NCBI GenBank assembly: GCA_958296235.1
Contig: OY282457.1
Location: 2,909,338-2,973,337, forward strand
Source: an uncultured Candidatus Binatia bacterium
GTDB lineage: Bacteria > Desulfobacterota > Binatia > Bin18
Length of the DNA: 64,000 nt
Direction: 5' to 3'
Each line of letters starts with the position of its first letter. Within the stretch, counting starts at the first letter, position 1. A program made the position numbers and the translations under genes. Shown here piece by piece: positions 33,512 through 42,361 of this stretch. Below the pieces are notes generated by a model, which saw only the letters and a list, made by a program, of their open reading frames with translations, searched no databases and was not told the origin of the DNA.

Positions 33512-34835
33512 AATCGTAACAACTCAGACCTTTCTATCGAGACACGTCAGAGCCAAAGACCAGATTCTCCTCGTCAATCCGCCTGTTGAAGAAACACGCT
33601 ATAACTGGCGACGCTGGAATCAACCACTAGACCTTTTGAAAATAGGCTCCTGGTTGAAGGCTCATATTGGGTGCGGCGTAGACCTGTTCGATCTCATGCA
33701 GCCTGACAAGAAAGGAAAGGTTGCAGCAAAATGGCTTCCGCGTGACCGGCGCTATTATTCTATTAAAGGCGACCGCTACCCCGTGCGGCATTTTGGACTC
33801 CCTTACCAGAGTCTTGCTGACAGGCTTGTATCAATGAAAACCGAACGTTCCGAGCCGACGCAGGTTTGGGTTACGTCTCTATGTAGCTATTGGTATGAAA
33901 GTGTGGCCGAGGTATGCAGGCTCGTTCGTCAAACATTGCCAGATGTCCCGATCATCTTACTCGGACAGTATGTACGTCTCATGCCGAAACATGCCAGTCT
34001 CGCTTGTGCAGCAGACTTCGTGCTCTCTCAACCTTTCGAGCTCCGCAGCCAACAGGGTGCATTTGACCTTTATGGTAAGAACCAGCCGCCTTTTTGGGCC
34101 TTACAAGTAGAGCCGGAAATTGCTGTCAAGGAGATCAAAAGCGCAGTTGCTCAAGAGATTGTTGATTTCACGTTTTTTGAAGAGGATATCTGCAGGGAGA
34201 ATGGACAACCATTGATTGAAATCTATGAAAAAACCCGAGACCTCCATGAACGTGTACGTTTCCATATCATTTGTGGCCTCCATCCGAGCCGTCTAACTCC
34301 AGCGCTCGCTCGTATTTTTGTGGATAAGAAGTTCGTGGAATTACATTTTGAAGAGGATGATAGCGGCGCTACCCTTGACATAGATTCGTATGGAAGAGCG
34401 CGGGCCTATCTGCAAGAAGCCGGGCTGGAGATGACTACTAAGCATACGAGCGGCTTTGTCTGGCTTGGTCGCCCTGGAGACCAAATGGAGCAGCTTATTC
34501 TGCGAAGTTTTCAAGTGCTAGATGCCTTTGGAGGACTTATTCTGAAGCCCTTTTCCCCAACCCCAGGGAGCGAAGAACATCAGACTCACGCAGAATATCT
34601 TGATACGGTCCTTCACCGCGAGTGGACACCGCACTTCTTCCCATTTTCTGAACTCAATAAAATTTCTCGCCAGGAATACCATGATCTATACCGTATGGCA
34701 GCTTTTCTGAACGAAAGGGTACGTAATAAAGCCTTTGACTTCTTAAACGGGACCTTGGGTGCACAGATGCTACGTAAAAGCTTACAACGGGAGGTATGGA
34801 AAATTGAACCCAACTCGCTCCGCCTTGCTAGTTAG
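33504..34835 (+). CDS. Radical-SAM/B12-binding-like protein lacking the Fe-S cysteine motif
   Basis: A 443-residue protein. The N-terminus is a cobalamin-binding-like Rossmann domain (ILLVNPPVEETRY, IILLGQYVRLMPKHA), followed by a TIM-barrel-like part (FTFFEEDICRENG, FHIICGLHPSRL, FVELHFEEDD, ILKPFSPTPGS). It parallels the next gene in layout, but the segment that should carry C-x3-C-x2-C has no cysteines, so it probably cannot build the [4Fe-4S] cluster. The ATG at 33504 overlaps the upstream stop; the following gene overlaps its 3' end by 32 bp. It is best seen as a pseudo-enzyme subunit of the downstream radical SAM protein. Confidence 0.65.
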   Translation: MAKIVTTQTFLSRHVRAKDQILLVNPPVEETRYNWRRWNQPLDLLKIGSWLKAHIGCGVDLFDLMQPDKKGKVAAKWLPRDRRYYSIKGDRYPVRHFGLPYQSLADRLVSMKTERSEPTQVWVTSLCSYWYESVAEVCRLVRQTLPDVPIILLGQYVRLMPKHASLACAADFVLSQPFELRSQQGAFDLYGKNQPPFWALQVEPEIAVKEIKSAVAQEIVDFTFFEEDICRENGQPLIEIYEKTRDLHERVRFHIICGLHPSRLTPALARIFVDKKFVELHFEEDDSGATLDIDSYGRARAYLQEAGLEMTTKHTSGFVWLGRPGDQMEQLILRSFQVLDAFGGLILKPFSPTPGSEEHQTHAEYLDTVLHREWTPHFFPFSELNKISRQEYHDLYRMAAFLNERVRNKAFDFLNGTLGAQMLRKSLQREVWKIEPNSLRLAS

Positions 34836-36420
34836 TCCGCCCGTCTACGATACCCAATACTGGGCACATTGGAGTCTGCCATACGGGCTGCTTCGAGTCG
34901 CCGCATGGCTCCAGACCAAAGGCTATATGCTCAAGCTTATTGACTGTATGGAGGCCAATAAAAGGCGGACGGTGCCGCGCAAATCGCGTAAGGTTCGCAA
35001 GCTATGTTCAACAGATTCATACACACCCGATTCCTGGCAAGGCTTTTCGGTGGCAGAAGATGAAAAGGTCGAGTTCTGTTTTGGCATCCCTCCCGAAATC
35101 CTAAAGAAACAACTCAAAGAGATACAAAAGAAGGCTCGTGAAGCTCAAGAGTCCCTATTTGATATACAAGTCTTTCCCGAGCCGGATGAGGTCTGGATTT
35201 CGTCTATTATGACCTATTGGTGGGAGAGCACTCGGGATGTCATTACGGAGTGTCGAGAGGTTTTCCCAAATGCGGTGATCCGAGTTGGTGGTATTTACCC
35301 GACCCTTGCACCTGAGCATGCGATGGAAAACCTTGGTTTGCAAAAGCCTCTACATCTCCAAGGTCGTGAACTCGACCCCCTAGACCCAGAACAGCAGCAT
35401 CGAGATATTGTTGTCTCCGCCACCATTCCAGATGCAAACCCACTTCCTCTCTGCTTGGAACTCTATCAGGAAGACGGTGCTGGTGAACCAGAGCTAGAAG
35501 AAGGTGCTCCACGGAAAGGGCTTCCTGAATATACGATTCTCACGACAAGTCGAGGCTGTCCCTTTAAGTGTTCCTACTGTGCGGCGAACGTACTTAACGA
35601 AGGACGCAAGGTCTGGGTGCGCGAGTACAACAGCGCGTATGAGGAGGTCAAGCGGCGTTTTCAACAGGGAATCAAGGAGTTTTGCTTCTACGAAGACAAT
35701 CTCTTACTAGGTAAAAACAATTTCCTTGAACTGATCCGGCTCATTGCTGAAGACCCTGACCTCAAAGGAATAAAGCTTCACGCCCCGGAAGGTATTGAGG
35801 TCCGTCTTCTTCATCCTCACGTTGTGCAACTTATGCGCAAGGCGGGATTTGGAAGGTTTTATTTCCCATTAGAGACCGTCAATGCGAATATGCAGAAAAA
35901 GTGGGACCGTACTCATACGAACATGGAGAAATTTTTCTATGCTCTCCAGAATACGGTTGATACCGGGTATCGCCTGCGCTGCCAAGACCTCAATTGCTTT
36001 ATTCTTTTCGGACTTCCAGATGAAGACCTCCAAGCCGTCTACGATACTGTAGTCTTCGCCTCCAGCCGAGTCGGCTCAGTAATCCCAATGCTATTCACCC
36101 CAGTTCCGAACACTCCAATATTCGAGAATTATCGGAGTTATATAGAAAGCAAAGGTTTTGACTTACAGCATCTCAACGGGAAGCTCCTGCCTTTTCTTGA
36201 TTATAACCGTCGGAAATATAAAGACCTCTCAGTACGGGATTACACCGCCCTTGAAAGTCTCATGTGGCGGTTAAACGCAAAAGTTAGACAGGAGAGTTTC
36301 GACCTAGGAGGAACGGGACGAGTGGCTAGTATGTTCCGGGAAATTTTTGTGAGTACTGATCGGCCCGGGATGCGACGTTCGCCGCTCTTTCTCGACACGC
36401 CCAATGCGGAGGTCCGGTAA
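34804..36420 (+). CDS. B12-binding-type radical SAM enzyme
   Basis: A 538-residue enzyme. A cobalamin-binding-like N-terminal domain (SALLVSPPVYDTQYW, VIRVGGIYPTLAPEH) is followed by a radical SAM core with RGCPFKCSYC (Cys252, 256, 259) and the glycine-rich/TIM-barrel strands FCFYEDNLLLGK, RLLHPHVVQLM and CFILFGLPDEDLQ. The class methylates or rearranges unreactive carbons in RNA, peptides or small molecules. The start is taken as TTG at 34804 because GGGAGG lies 9 bases upstream; an in-frame GTG at 34759 is the alternative. It overlaps the cysteine-less homologue, implying a complex. Confidence 0.88.
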   Translation: MNPTRSALLVSPPVYDTQYWAHWSLPYGLLRVAAWLQTKGYMLKLIDCMEANKRRTVPRKSRKVRKLCSTDSYTPDSWQGFSVAEDEKVEFCFGIPPEILKKQLKEIQKKAREAQESLFDIQVFPEPDEVWISSIMTYWWESTRDVITECREVFPNAVIRVGGIYPTLAPEHAMENLGLQKPLHLQGRELDPLDPEQQHRDIVVSATIPDANPLPLCLELYQEDGAGEPELEEGAPRKGLPEYTILTTSRGCPFKCSYCAANVLNEGRKVWVREYNSAYEEVKRRFQQGIKEFCFYEDNLLLGKNNFLELIRLIAEDPDLKGIKLHAPEGIEVRLLHPHVVQLMRKAGFGRFYFPLETVNANMQKKWDRTHTNMEKFFYALQNTVDTGYRLRCQDLNCFILFGLPDEDLQAVYDTVVFASSRVGSVIPMLFTPVPNTPIFENYRSYIESKGFDLQHLNGKLLPFLDYNRRKYKDLSVRDYTALESLMWRLNAKVRQESFDLGGTGRVASMFREIFVSTDRPGMRRSPLFLDTPNAEVR

Positions 36421-36458
36421 GGATCGTTCCTCACTAGATTGTTGGACGGTACAGGAAC

Positions 36459-37292
36459 TCAGGGAGGGACAATTCCAGGGGGGGTCATATCAACACGGGG
36501 TATCATTCCATCTAACCTTAGGAGTGGGCGATTAGCTAGGTCAGCAAGGCGCTCCGTTTCGATGAGTGGTGGCAAGGATCGTGATTGATAAATGAACTCA
36601 GCATAAAAGTGTATTAGTGTGGCGGAACTTCTGTAGACAATAGTATCTGCGAATCTAACAACGAAGCCGTTTGAAAATCCGGTTTGACAGCAAAAGAACG
36701 GAAAACAAAGTTTAAGTCGGGTCGCTTGCTTCTTTGTATGTTCCCTGCAGCACTCCTCGACATTTCTCCAGCCAGCTAAGGCTTGTGGAACCTTATCGAT
36801 ATACTCCATATACTCAGAAAAACCTTTGTCGCGGACGTTAAAGGTACAAATCAACACAAACGATCGATTTTTTGCCGATTGGCGAGCTATCATTGACCTC
36901 AGGCCCTCTATGCATCGCGCTGGTCCCTGCTGATTCGGATGAAGGAATCCTCCGTAGAAGTCCAGATTGTACAAGTCATAGCACTCGTCAGTTTTATGAA
37001 TAAAATCTATTATATCTGTAGGTGGGTCTACGAATCGAATTGGGATATTAAGCCCAAGTCGGTCCCACTCGATTCGCATATCCCACAGTACATCGGGGTC
37101 TAGTTCTACAGCACAAACTGATCTTATCCTGTCCTGCCATTCCCTGATGTCAAGGAACTCAACGCTGGGCAGGCCACAGTACTCAAGCCCTAAAGGAAGC
37201 TCCTGTTGAGACTTGAAAGTAGCAAGACTACGACCATCTCGCCGGCGAAGTTCACGCTTGGAAAGAGTGTCAGGAAAACGGTTTTTAGGCAT
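36459..37292 (-). CDS. Methyltransferase-like (Rossmann) protein of the island
   Basis: A 277-residue protein. VEFLDIREW, VCAVELDPDVLWDM and CYDLYNLDFYGGFL follow the order of a class I SAM methyltransferase (acidic residue after strand 2, then a D-x-x motif-IV-like site), but a glycine-rich motif I is missing, so activity is doubtful. The C-terminal 90 residues are rich in Cys and Phe (CFPFFCCQTGFSNGF). It begins within the stop region of the HSP90-like gene (8-bp overlap), so it is the third gene of the minus operon and converges on the radical SAM gene with 38 bp between. Confidence 0.55.
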   Translation of the reverse strand: MPKNRFPDTLSKRELRRRDGRSLATFKSQQELPLGLEYCGLPSVEFLDIREWQDRIRSVCAVELDPDVLWDMRIEWDRLGLNIPIRFVDPPTDIIDFIHKTDECYDLYNLDFYGGFLHPNQQGPARCIEGLRSMIARQSAKNRSFVLICTFNVRDKGFSEYMEYIDKVPQALAGWRNVEECCREHTKKQATRLKLCFPFFCCQTGFSNGFVVRFADTIVYRSSATLIHFYAEFIYQSRSLPPLIETERLADLANRPLLRLDGMIPRVDMTPPGIVPP

Positions 37293-38880
37293 CAATTAGT
37301 CCATTTGTTTCGAAGATATTCTTGATCCCCTCACAGAGTTCTGTCGAGAGGTCGAAATCGTCTTCGATTTTACTCTGAACCACCGCAAAGATTTCGGACA
37401 AAAGCCTTTCATAGTCGGTTATAGCCATAGTTGTATTCCCATCAGATTGTGACGGCTCAGAGGGAGTACGGCGATTTGAAGGCCGTTGGGGCGACGGGGA
37501 CGGGTCAGTTTTTTCACCATGTCCGTTGGGCTGTGTCGTATTGGATATGTCCTCAAGTTTCTGCATTAGCTGACGTCGTGTCTTTTTAATCTGAGGCATG
37601 CTGAGGAGTTCACGTAGGCGTCTTTTTCTCTTGTCAGATGGTTGCCTCCCACGAGTTATTGAATCTCGCTTCCGGACCTCTAAAAGAAAGTCCTGTGCCT
37701 GAGCATCGTTCAATGGCTCTCCTTGTTCCAACCTTTCTTCGATTGTCTTAATGAGCCGATTATAGCCATTCAGGTCTGCCAATGCCCGACTGTCAGCTAT
37801 TCGATCCTCGTAGAATGCTCGAATTTCTTCAATAGCCCTTCTGGAGAGCGTATCCAGTTCTAAACTGCTGCGAGGAGTATCTGGCTTGATGTCGGGATGA
37901 ATAATATGGATTTCTCCTACATGCCAATTTAAGTGTGCTGCACTATTGAGAGTCGGTATTCTGGAAATTCCGAAGCCAGACCCATCCTCGTCGTCAAAAA
38001 TCCCAAGGCGGCCGACCGCAAAATTCTGAACGCGTAAGCGAAAATTACGATACTCATATCCACCACGAGGAGGGATAGACCTACTGTGTGTGCAAAACCA
38101 TGCACGAGCATACACTTCACCATCGCGCTCCAAACTGACAGACTGGGGGGGGTGTAGTCCGGCTGGGAATTTCTTGAGGACTTCTCCACCATCGACTAAT
38201 ATACAAAACTCCGAATTATCACCAAGAGATTGTGCAAATTCAGTAACGAACGACTCATGATCAAATTGGGGGTCGACTTTACATGGTAACGTCTGACTTA
38301 CTATCCGCTGAAGCTCTTCTCGCTGGGTAAGGCGTTTATAGTCGTCTCGGAGCCCAACTAGTTTTACGATAGTGAAATGCTCGTCCTGACCTGCCGCTGT
38401 CTTAGTTATCCGAAAACGATTATCTAAGAGCTCTTTTATGTTAATGTCTTCATCGACGTGCTGAAGGATATCTCTAAAGTCTATCTGTAATTTGTATCGA
38501 TTTGAGTCCCCTAACTTCGTAGTGTCGATTTCAAGCTGTTTGCAGGCTTGGAAGCCTGCCCATATGCCTATACCTCGGAAACCAACTAGCCCCTCTTGAT
38601 TACTTTTAGGCGAGACAGCGATTTTCTTACTTGCCTTTATATCGCCCTCATCCATCCCGACCCCATTATCTTGGATGGAGATTCCTGAGTCTCCAGTGGT
38701 ACGGATGTGAATCGTGGCATGTTCCGGAATATTAGGGAGACGACAATATGAATCTCGGGCGTTTTGGACATATTCGCGTAAGACAGCTTCATGGTTGTAA
38801 ATGCCGCGTGCAAGATTCGCTAGCAGCCGAGCACCTATATCATCAATGGTAAATTCATCTTGTACGTTTGACCAACTCAT
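37285..38880 (-). CDS. HSP90-like GHKL ATPase
   Basis: A 531-residue protein with a Bergerat ATPase: LREYVQNARDSY as N-box, ISIQDNGVGMD as G1, and GLVGFRGIGIWAGF as the lid and G2. HtpG proteins are about 620 residues and differ in the N-box; this one belongs to the HSP90-like ATPases of accessory islands. After about residue 410 comes a charged linker (SNTTQPNGHGEKTDPSPSPQ) and a short C-terminal helical tail. It lies 105 bp after the HerA-like gene and overlaps the methyltransferase-like gene. Confidence 0.85.
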   Translation of the reverse strand: MSWSNVQDEFTIDDIGARLLANLARGIYNHEAVLREYVQNARDSYCRLPNIPEHATIHIRTTGDSGISIQDNGVGMDEGDIKASKKIAVSPKSNQEGLVGFRGIGIWAGFQACKQLEIDTTKLGDSNRYKLQIDFRDILQHVDEDINIKELLDNRFRITKTAAGQDEHFTIVKLVGLRDDYKRLTQREELQRIVSQTLPCKVDPQFDHESFVTEFAQSLGDNSEFCILVDGGEVLKKFPAGLHPPQSVSLERDGEVYARAWFCTHSRSIPPRGGYEYRNFRLRVQNFAVGRLGIFDDEDGSGFGISRIPTLNSAAHLNWHVGEIHIIHPDIKPDTPRSSLELDTLSRRAIEEIRAFYEDRIADSRALADLNGYNRLIKTIEERLEQGEPLNDAQAQDFLLEVRKRDSITRGRQPSDKRKRRLRELLSMPQIKKTRRQLMQKLEDISNTTQPNGHGEKTDPSPSPQRPSNRRTPSEPSQSDGNTTMAITDYERLLSEIFAVVQSKIEDDFDLSTELCEGIKNIFETNGLIDA

Positions 38881-38985
38881 CTTCCACCCTTCCTCGAAGT
38901 GATGACGCTGTTATTGCTCTTACCTACCGATGGAAACTTAAAATCGGAGAGACCTTGGACAATCTACCTTGGGTTGCGTACTACT

Positions 38986-40374
38986 TTATAAACGCCCAGC
39001 TCTGTCGGAAAAGCTAGATATCTCAACCACACGTCCAATATTTTCACTCACAGTATAAGCACACCCTCGTGGAAGCTGCGTTATGATCCTGGAAATATCT
39101 CTAAACGAATATGGATCATGGACCCTCCTGCCTAAGTGTCGAGAGACTGTATTCTTTTCATCTCCAACCTGGAAGACAATTTTTGTTGCCGTGTTGGCAA
39201 ACGCCACAGGACTGAAATCTTCCGGTTGCTGTGAGGCAAGGATTAGGCCGAGACCGAATTTGCGTCCTTCACGAAGAATCCTTTCCACCGGCGAACCGGT
39301 ATCAAACGAGAGTTTATGCGCTTCGTCAAGGACCACAAAACAGCGCAGAGGTGACGGACCAAGTGCTTCCACGTATCCAATGAGGTTCCAGAGCAGGAAC
39401 TCCGTCACAGCTTTTTCTAGCGAATGTTCAAGTCCCTTCAATTGAAGAATGCAGGTCTGACCACTCGAAGCCAGTAACTCTGGCCAAGTGAGTTTCCGTC
39501 CGCTAGGCCGAAATGTGTTGAAGACGAAAAGAGTCGAGACATGGGAAGCAGTTGACGCCGCCTGTCGGCTGTGAGGATTCGTTGGATTTCGAGCGTATGA
39601 AACCAGCCTGTGGTGAATTGCCTCAAACGCTGGAGGCTCTTGTTTCCAAGAGGTGGAATCGTCTGCTGTAATCCCACTCTCGGCCATCTCGTCCAATATG
39701 GCCTCTCGCAGTACGGCGTGCTGTTGAATTCCAATGCGGGGATATACGCGCGCAAAAGTATCCGCGACTCTTTGAGCAACATTCACCGGACCAAGCAGAT
39801 CAGAGGAGAAAATCTGAAGTGGATTAATATCCACCCCCTCTCGGGTCGCCTGGATTTCTACCGGATTGGTTGCCTTAACAAATTCCTCTGGCAGAGTCGC
39901 AGGAGAAAAACCTTGCCCATAGTCGAAGACGATTGAGCCGATTTGCTCCTGAGCGAGCTCAGCTAGAAGACAAGCAATGGTATATGTTTTTCCATAGCCA
40001 CTTTCGCCAACAATGAGGACGTGCGGATTTGCTGCTCCTGTCTCAGGGTCAGGATTCCAGAAGACTTCTTCTTCCGTTTCAGCGTCAATCCCCAAGAAAA
40101 TTGGCGAAAAGTTTCCTTTAGACGGGTGTCTGTTTTGGAGACTGTGAATCTGACTCAGTAATTTCTCGGTTTTGCTTCCTGTCTCAGATTCATTTCCACT
40201 CTGTTCCATCCCCTCAGTCGGTAAGGTATAGGTGCCCATTTTGACATGGGCTGCAATGGCAGAAACCTGCCCAGGTGTAACCCCAGTGCTCGCCGCAATT
40301 GTCTCGCGATCGACTCCTTGAGCGAGCATGTGGAGTACATCTTCTCTCTGAACGTCTGTGATACGTTTTGGCAT
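38986..40374 (-). CDS. HerA/FtsK-like ATPase with N-terminal helix-turn-helix
   Basis: A 462-residue P-loop ATPase. Walker A is GESGYGKTY at about 128-136, Walker B is CFVVLDEAHKL, and ILASQQPEDFS plus VGDEKNTVSRHLGRRV fit the HerA superfamily DNA translocases (sensor and arginine-finger regions). The first 50 residues form a helix-turn-helix (DVLHMLAQGVDRETIAASTGV). HerA proteins form hexamers that move DNA and pair with nucleases such as NurA, Sir2 or DUF4297; here the operon partners are the HSP90-like ATPase and the methyltransferase-like protein, with no nuclease recognised. Confidence 0.87.
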   Translation of the reverse strand: MPKRITDVQREDVLHMLAQGVDRETIAASTGVTPGQVSAIAAHVKMGTYTLPTEGMEQSGNESETGSKTEKLLSQIHSLQNRHPSKGNFSPIFLGIDAETEEEVFWNPDPETGAANPHVLIVGESGYGKTYTIACLLAELAQEQIGSIVFDYGQGFSPATLPEEFVKATNPVEIQATREGVDINPLQIFSSDLLGPVNVAQRVADTFARVYPRIGIQQHAVLREAILDEMAESGITADDSTSWKQEPPAFEAIHHRLVSYARNPTNPHSRQAASTASHVSTLFVFNTFRPSGRKLTWPELLASSGQTCILQLKGLEHSLEKAVTEFLLWNLIGYVEALGPSPLRCFVVLDEAHKLSFDTGSPVERILREGRKFGLGLILASQQPEDFSPVAFANTATKIVFQVGDEKNTVSRHLGRRVHDPYSFRDISRIITQLPRGCAYTVSENIGRVVEISSFSDRAGRL

Positions 40375-40422
40375 CAGTTGAGCTTCTATCGCTCCTTATG
40401 GCTTAGACAGTTTTCCCCGTTA

Positions 40423-42252
40423 CTACTCCACCGTCACGCTCTTGGCCAGGTTGCGCGGCTGGTCTACATCGGTCCCGCGATACACGGCCACGTAATAGGC
40501 CAGGAGCTGGAGCGGAATGCTGAGCAGAATCGGCATGACCAGGTGGTTGGTGGTCGGAACCTGGATAATCTCCCAGGCGATTTCTTCGAGCTCGGGCGAG
40601 GGGGCATCGGTCAGGGCGATAATGCGGCCGCCGCGCGCCTCGACCTCTTTCATATTGCTGAGCGTTTTCTCGTACACCGGGTCCTTGGGCAGGAGGACGA
40701 CAACCGGCATCTGCTCGTCGATCAGGGCAATCGGACCGTGCTTCATCTCCCCGGCCGGATAGCCCTCGGCATGAATATAGGACAGTTCCTTGAGCTTGAG
40801 CGCGCCCTCCAGCGCAATGGGATAGTTGATGCCCCGCCCGAGGTACAAAAAGTCGCTGGCATGGCCGTATTTCTTGGCGATCTTTTCAATCGCCTTGGTC
40901 TTCTTCAGTATCGCCTGGACTAAGGCCGGCAGGGTGACGATGTCTTCGATGAGCTGCCGGCTGCGGTCGCGGTCGAGGAGGCCGCGGCGTTGTCCCAGAT
41001 GCACCGCCAGAAGATAGAGGGCGGTCAGCTGTGTCGTGAATGCCTTGGTTGAAGCCACGCTGATCTCGGGTCCGGCATGGGTATAGACCACCATGTCGGA
41101 TTTGCGTGCAATGGACGAATCGACCACATTACAGATGGCCAGCGTACTGGCTCCCTTGTCCTTGCCCCCGGCGAGCGCGGCCAGCGTATCCGCGGTCTCG
41201 CCAGACTGAGAAACCGCCAGAACCAGGCTGTCGGCATCGAGCGGCGTGGGGCGATAACGAAATTCACTGCCGTAATCGACCTCGGTCGGCAGCCCGGCCA
41301 ATTCCTCCAAAAGGAATTTGCCCACCAGACAGGCGTGCCAGGCCGTACCACACGCAACCAGGGTCGCCCGCTTGACCGTATCGAGTACGGGCAGTCGGTC
41401 CGTGAGTTCGCCCAGCGCGATCTCGCCGGATTCCTCAAGGATGCGGCTGCGCATGGTATCGATAATAGCTTGGGGTTGTTCATGGATTTCTTTCAGCAGG
41501 AAATGCTTATAGCCGCTCTTCTGGGCCGTGATCGGGTCCCAGGCAATATGACGCGGCGCGCGCGCAATCGGCCGGCCGGAGAAGTCCGAGATCGAGACGC
41601 CCCGACGGCTCACCTCGGCCATCTCGCCGTCATCCAGGAAGAGCACGCGGCGGGTGTAATCGAGCAGGGCGGGAATATCGGAGGCCACAAAGCTTTCTTC
41701 TTCTCCGAGCCCGATCACAATGGGCGTGGCATTTTTGGCCGTCAGGAGCGTCCCAGGGTCTCGCTCGCTCAGGGCAACCAGGGCGAACGAACCGGAAAGA
41801 TGCCGCAGGGCGGCCCGGGTCGCCTCAGCGAAGGAGTGGCCCTCTTGCAGGTATTGGTCGATCAGGTGGGCGATGACTTCGGTATCCGTCTCAGAACTGA
41901 ACGTCCGGCCTTTATCCATAAGCTCGTGGCGCAGCTCAAGATAGTTCTCGATAATGCCATTGTGGATGACCACCACCTCGCCGGCGCGGTGCGGGTGGGC
42001 GTTCTCCTCGGATGGCGGCCCATGAGTTGCCCAGCGGGTGTGGCCGATACCAACCGAGCCGGGCAGGGGTTCGGCCTGCAAGAGCTGGTCAAGATTGGCG
42101 AGCTTGCCGACCGTCCGCCGGATGGCAATATGGCCGTTTGTGAACGAGGCGATCCCCGCGGAGTCATAGCCGCGGTACTCAAGCCGCTTGAGCCCCTGGA
42201 AGAGGAGCGGGGCTGCCTCGCGGTGCCCAACATAGCCCATAATGCCGCACAT
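40423..42252 (-). CDS. glmS: Glutamine--fructose-6-phosphate aminotransferase (isomerizing)
   Basis: A 609-residue enzyme making glucosamine-6-phosphate for peptidoglycan and LPS. The mature N-terminus MCGIMGYVG provides the nucleophile Cys2 of the class II glutamine amidotransferase domain. Two SIS domains follow (LVAVSQSGETADTLAAL and YLGRGINYPIALEGALKLKELSY), and the end RNLAKSVTVE is the invariant tail. The ATG at 42252 is chosen because Cys must be residue 2; AAGGA lies 7 bases upstream. It is the last gene of the esterase-glmU-glmS operon. No glmS ribozyme sequence was recognised in the 109-bp gap upstream. Confidence 0.97.
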   Translation of the reverse strand: MCGIMGYVGHREAAPLLFQGLKRLEYRGYDSAGIASFTNGHIAIRRTVGKLANLDQLLQAEPLPGSVGIGHTRWATHGPPSEENAHPHRAGEVVVIHNGIIENYLELRHELMDKGRTFSSETDTEVIAHLIDQYLQEGHSFAEATRAALRHLSGSFALVALSERDPGTLLTAKNATPIVIGLGEEESFVASDIPALLDYTRRVLFLDDGEMAEVSRRGVSISDFSGRPIARAPRHIAWDPITAQKSGYKHFLLKEIHEQPQAIIDTMRSRILEESGEIALGELTDRLPVLDTVKRATLVACGTAWHACLVGKFLLEELAGLPTEVDYGSEFRYRPTPLDADSLVLAVSQSGETADTLAALAGGKDKGASTLAICNVVDSSIARKSDMVVYTHAGPEISVASTKAFTTQLTALYLLAVHLGQRRGLLDRDRSRQLIEDIVTLPALVQAILKKTKAIEKIAKKYGHASDFLYLGRGINYPIALEGALKLKELSYIHAEGYPAGEMKHGPIALIDEQMPVVVLLPKDPVYEKTLSNMKEVEARGGRIIALTDAPSPELEEIAWEIIQVPTTNHLVMPILLSIPLQLLAYYVAVYRGTDVDQPRNLAKSVTVE

Positions 42253-42361
42253 GGTTGAGTCCTTGGGGTCCTTGGAGTAGAGGAGTCCGTAGGTCGGATG
42301 AGCGAAACATAATCCGAACACGTCCCAGGAGGGGAGCTTTTCACTTGTCACTCACCCCTGT

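Noticed and set aside
31535..40374. BREX, DISARM or Druantia as the identity of the second island
   Set aside because: No PglX/PglZ/BrxC, DrmA/B/MI or DruE-type large helicase is present; only generic ATPase folds are shared.
41077..42258. 393-codon plus-strand frame
   Set aside because: Antisense to glmS and without recognisable domains.
42253..42361. glmS ribozyme upstream of glmS
   Set aside because: The gap is only 109 bp with no recognisable ribozyme core, and these elements are characteristic of Firmicutes-type genomes.
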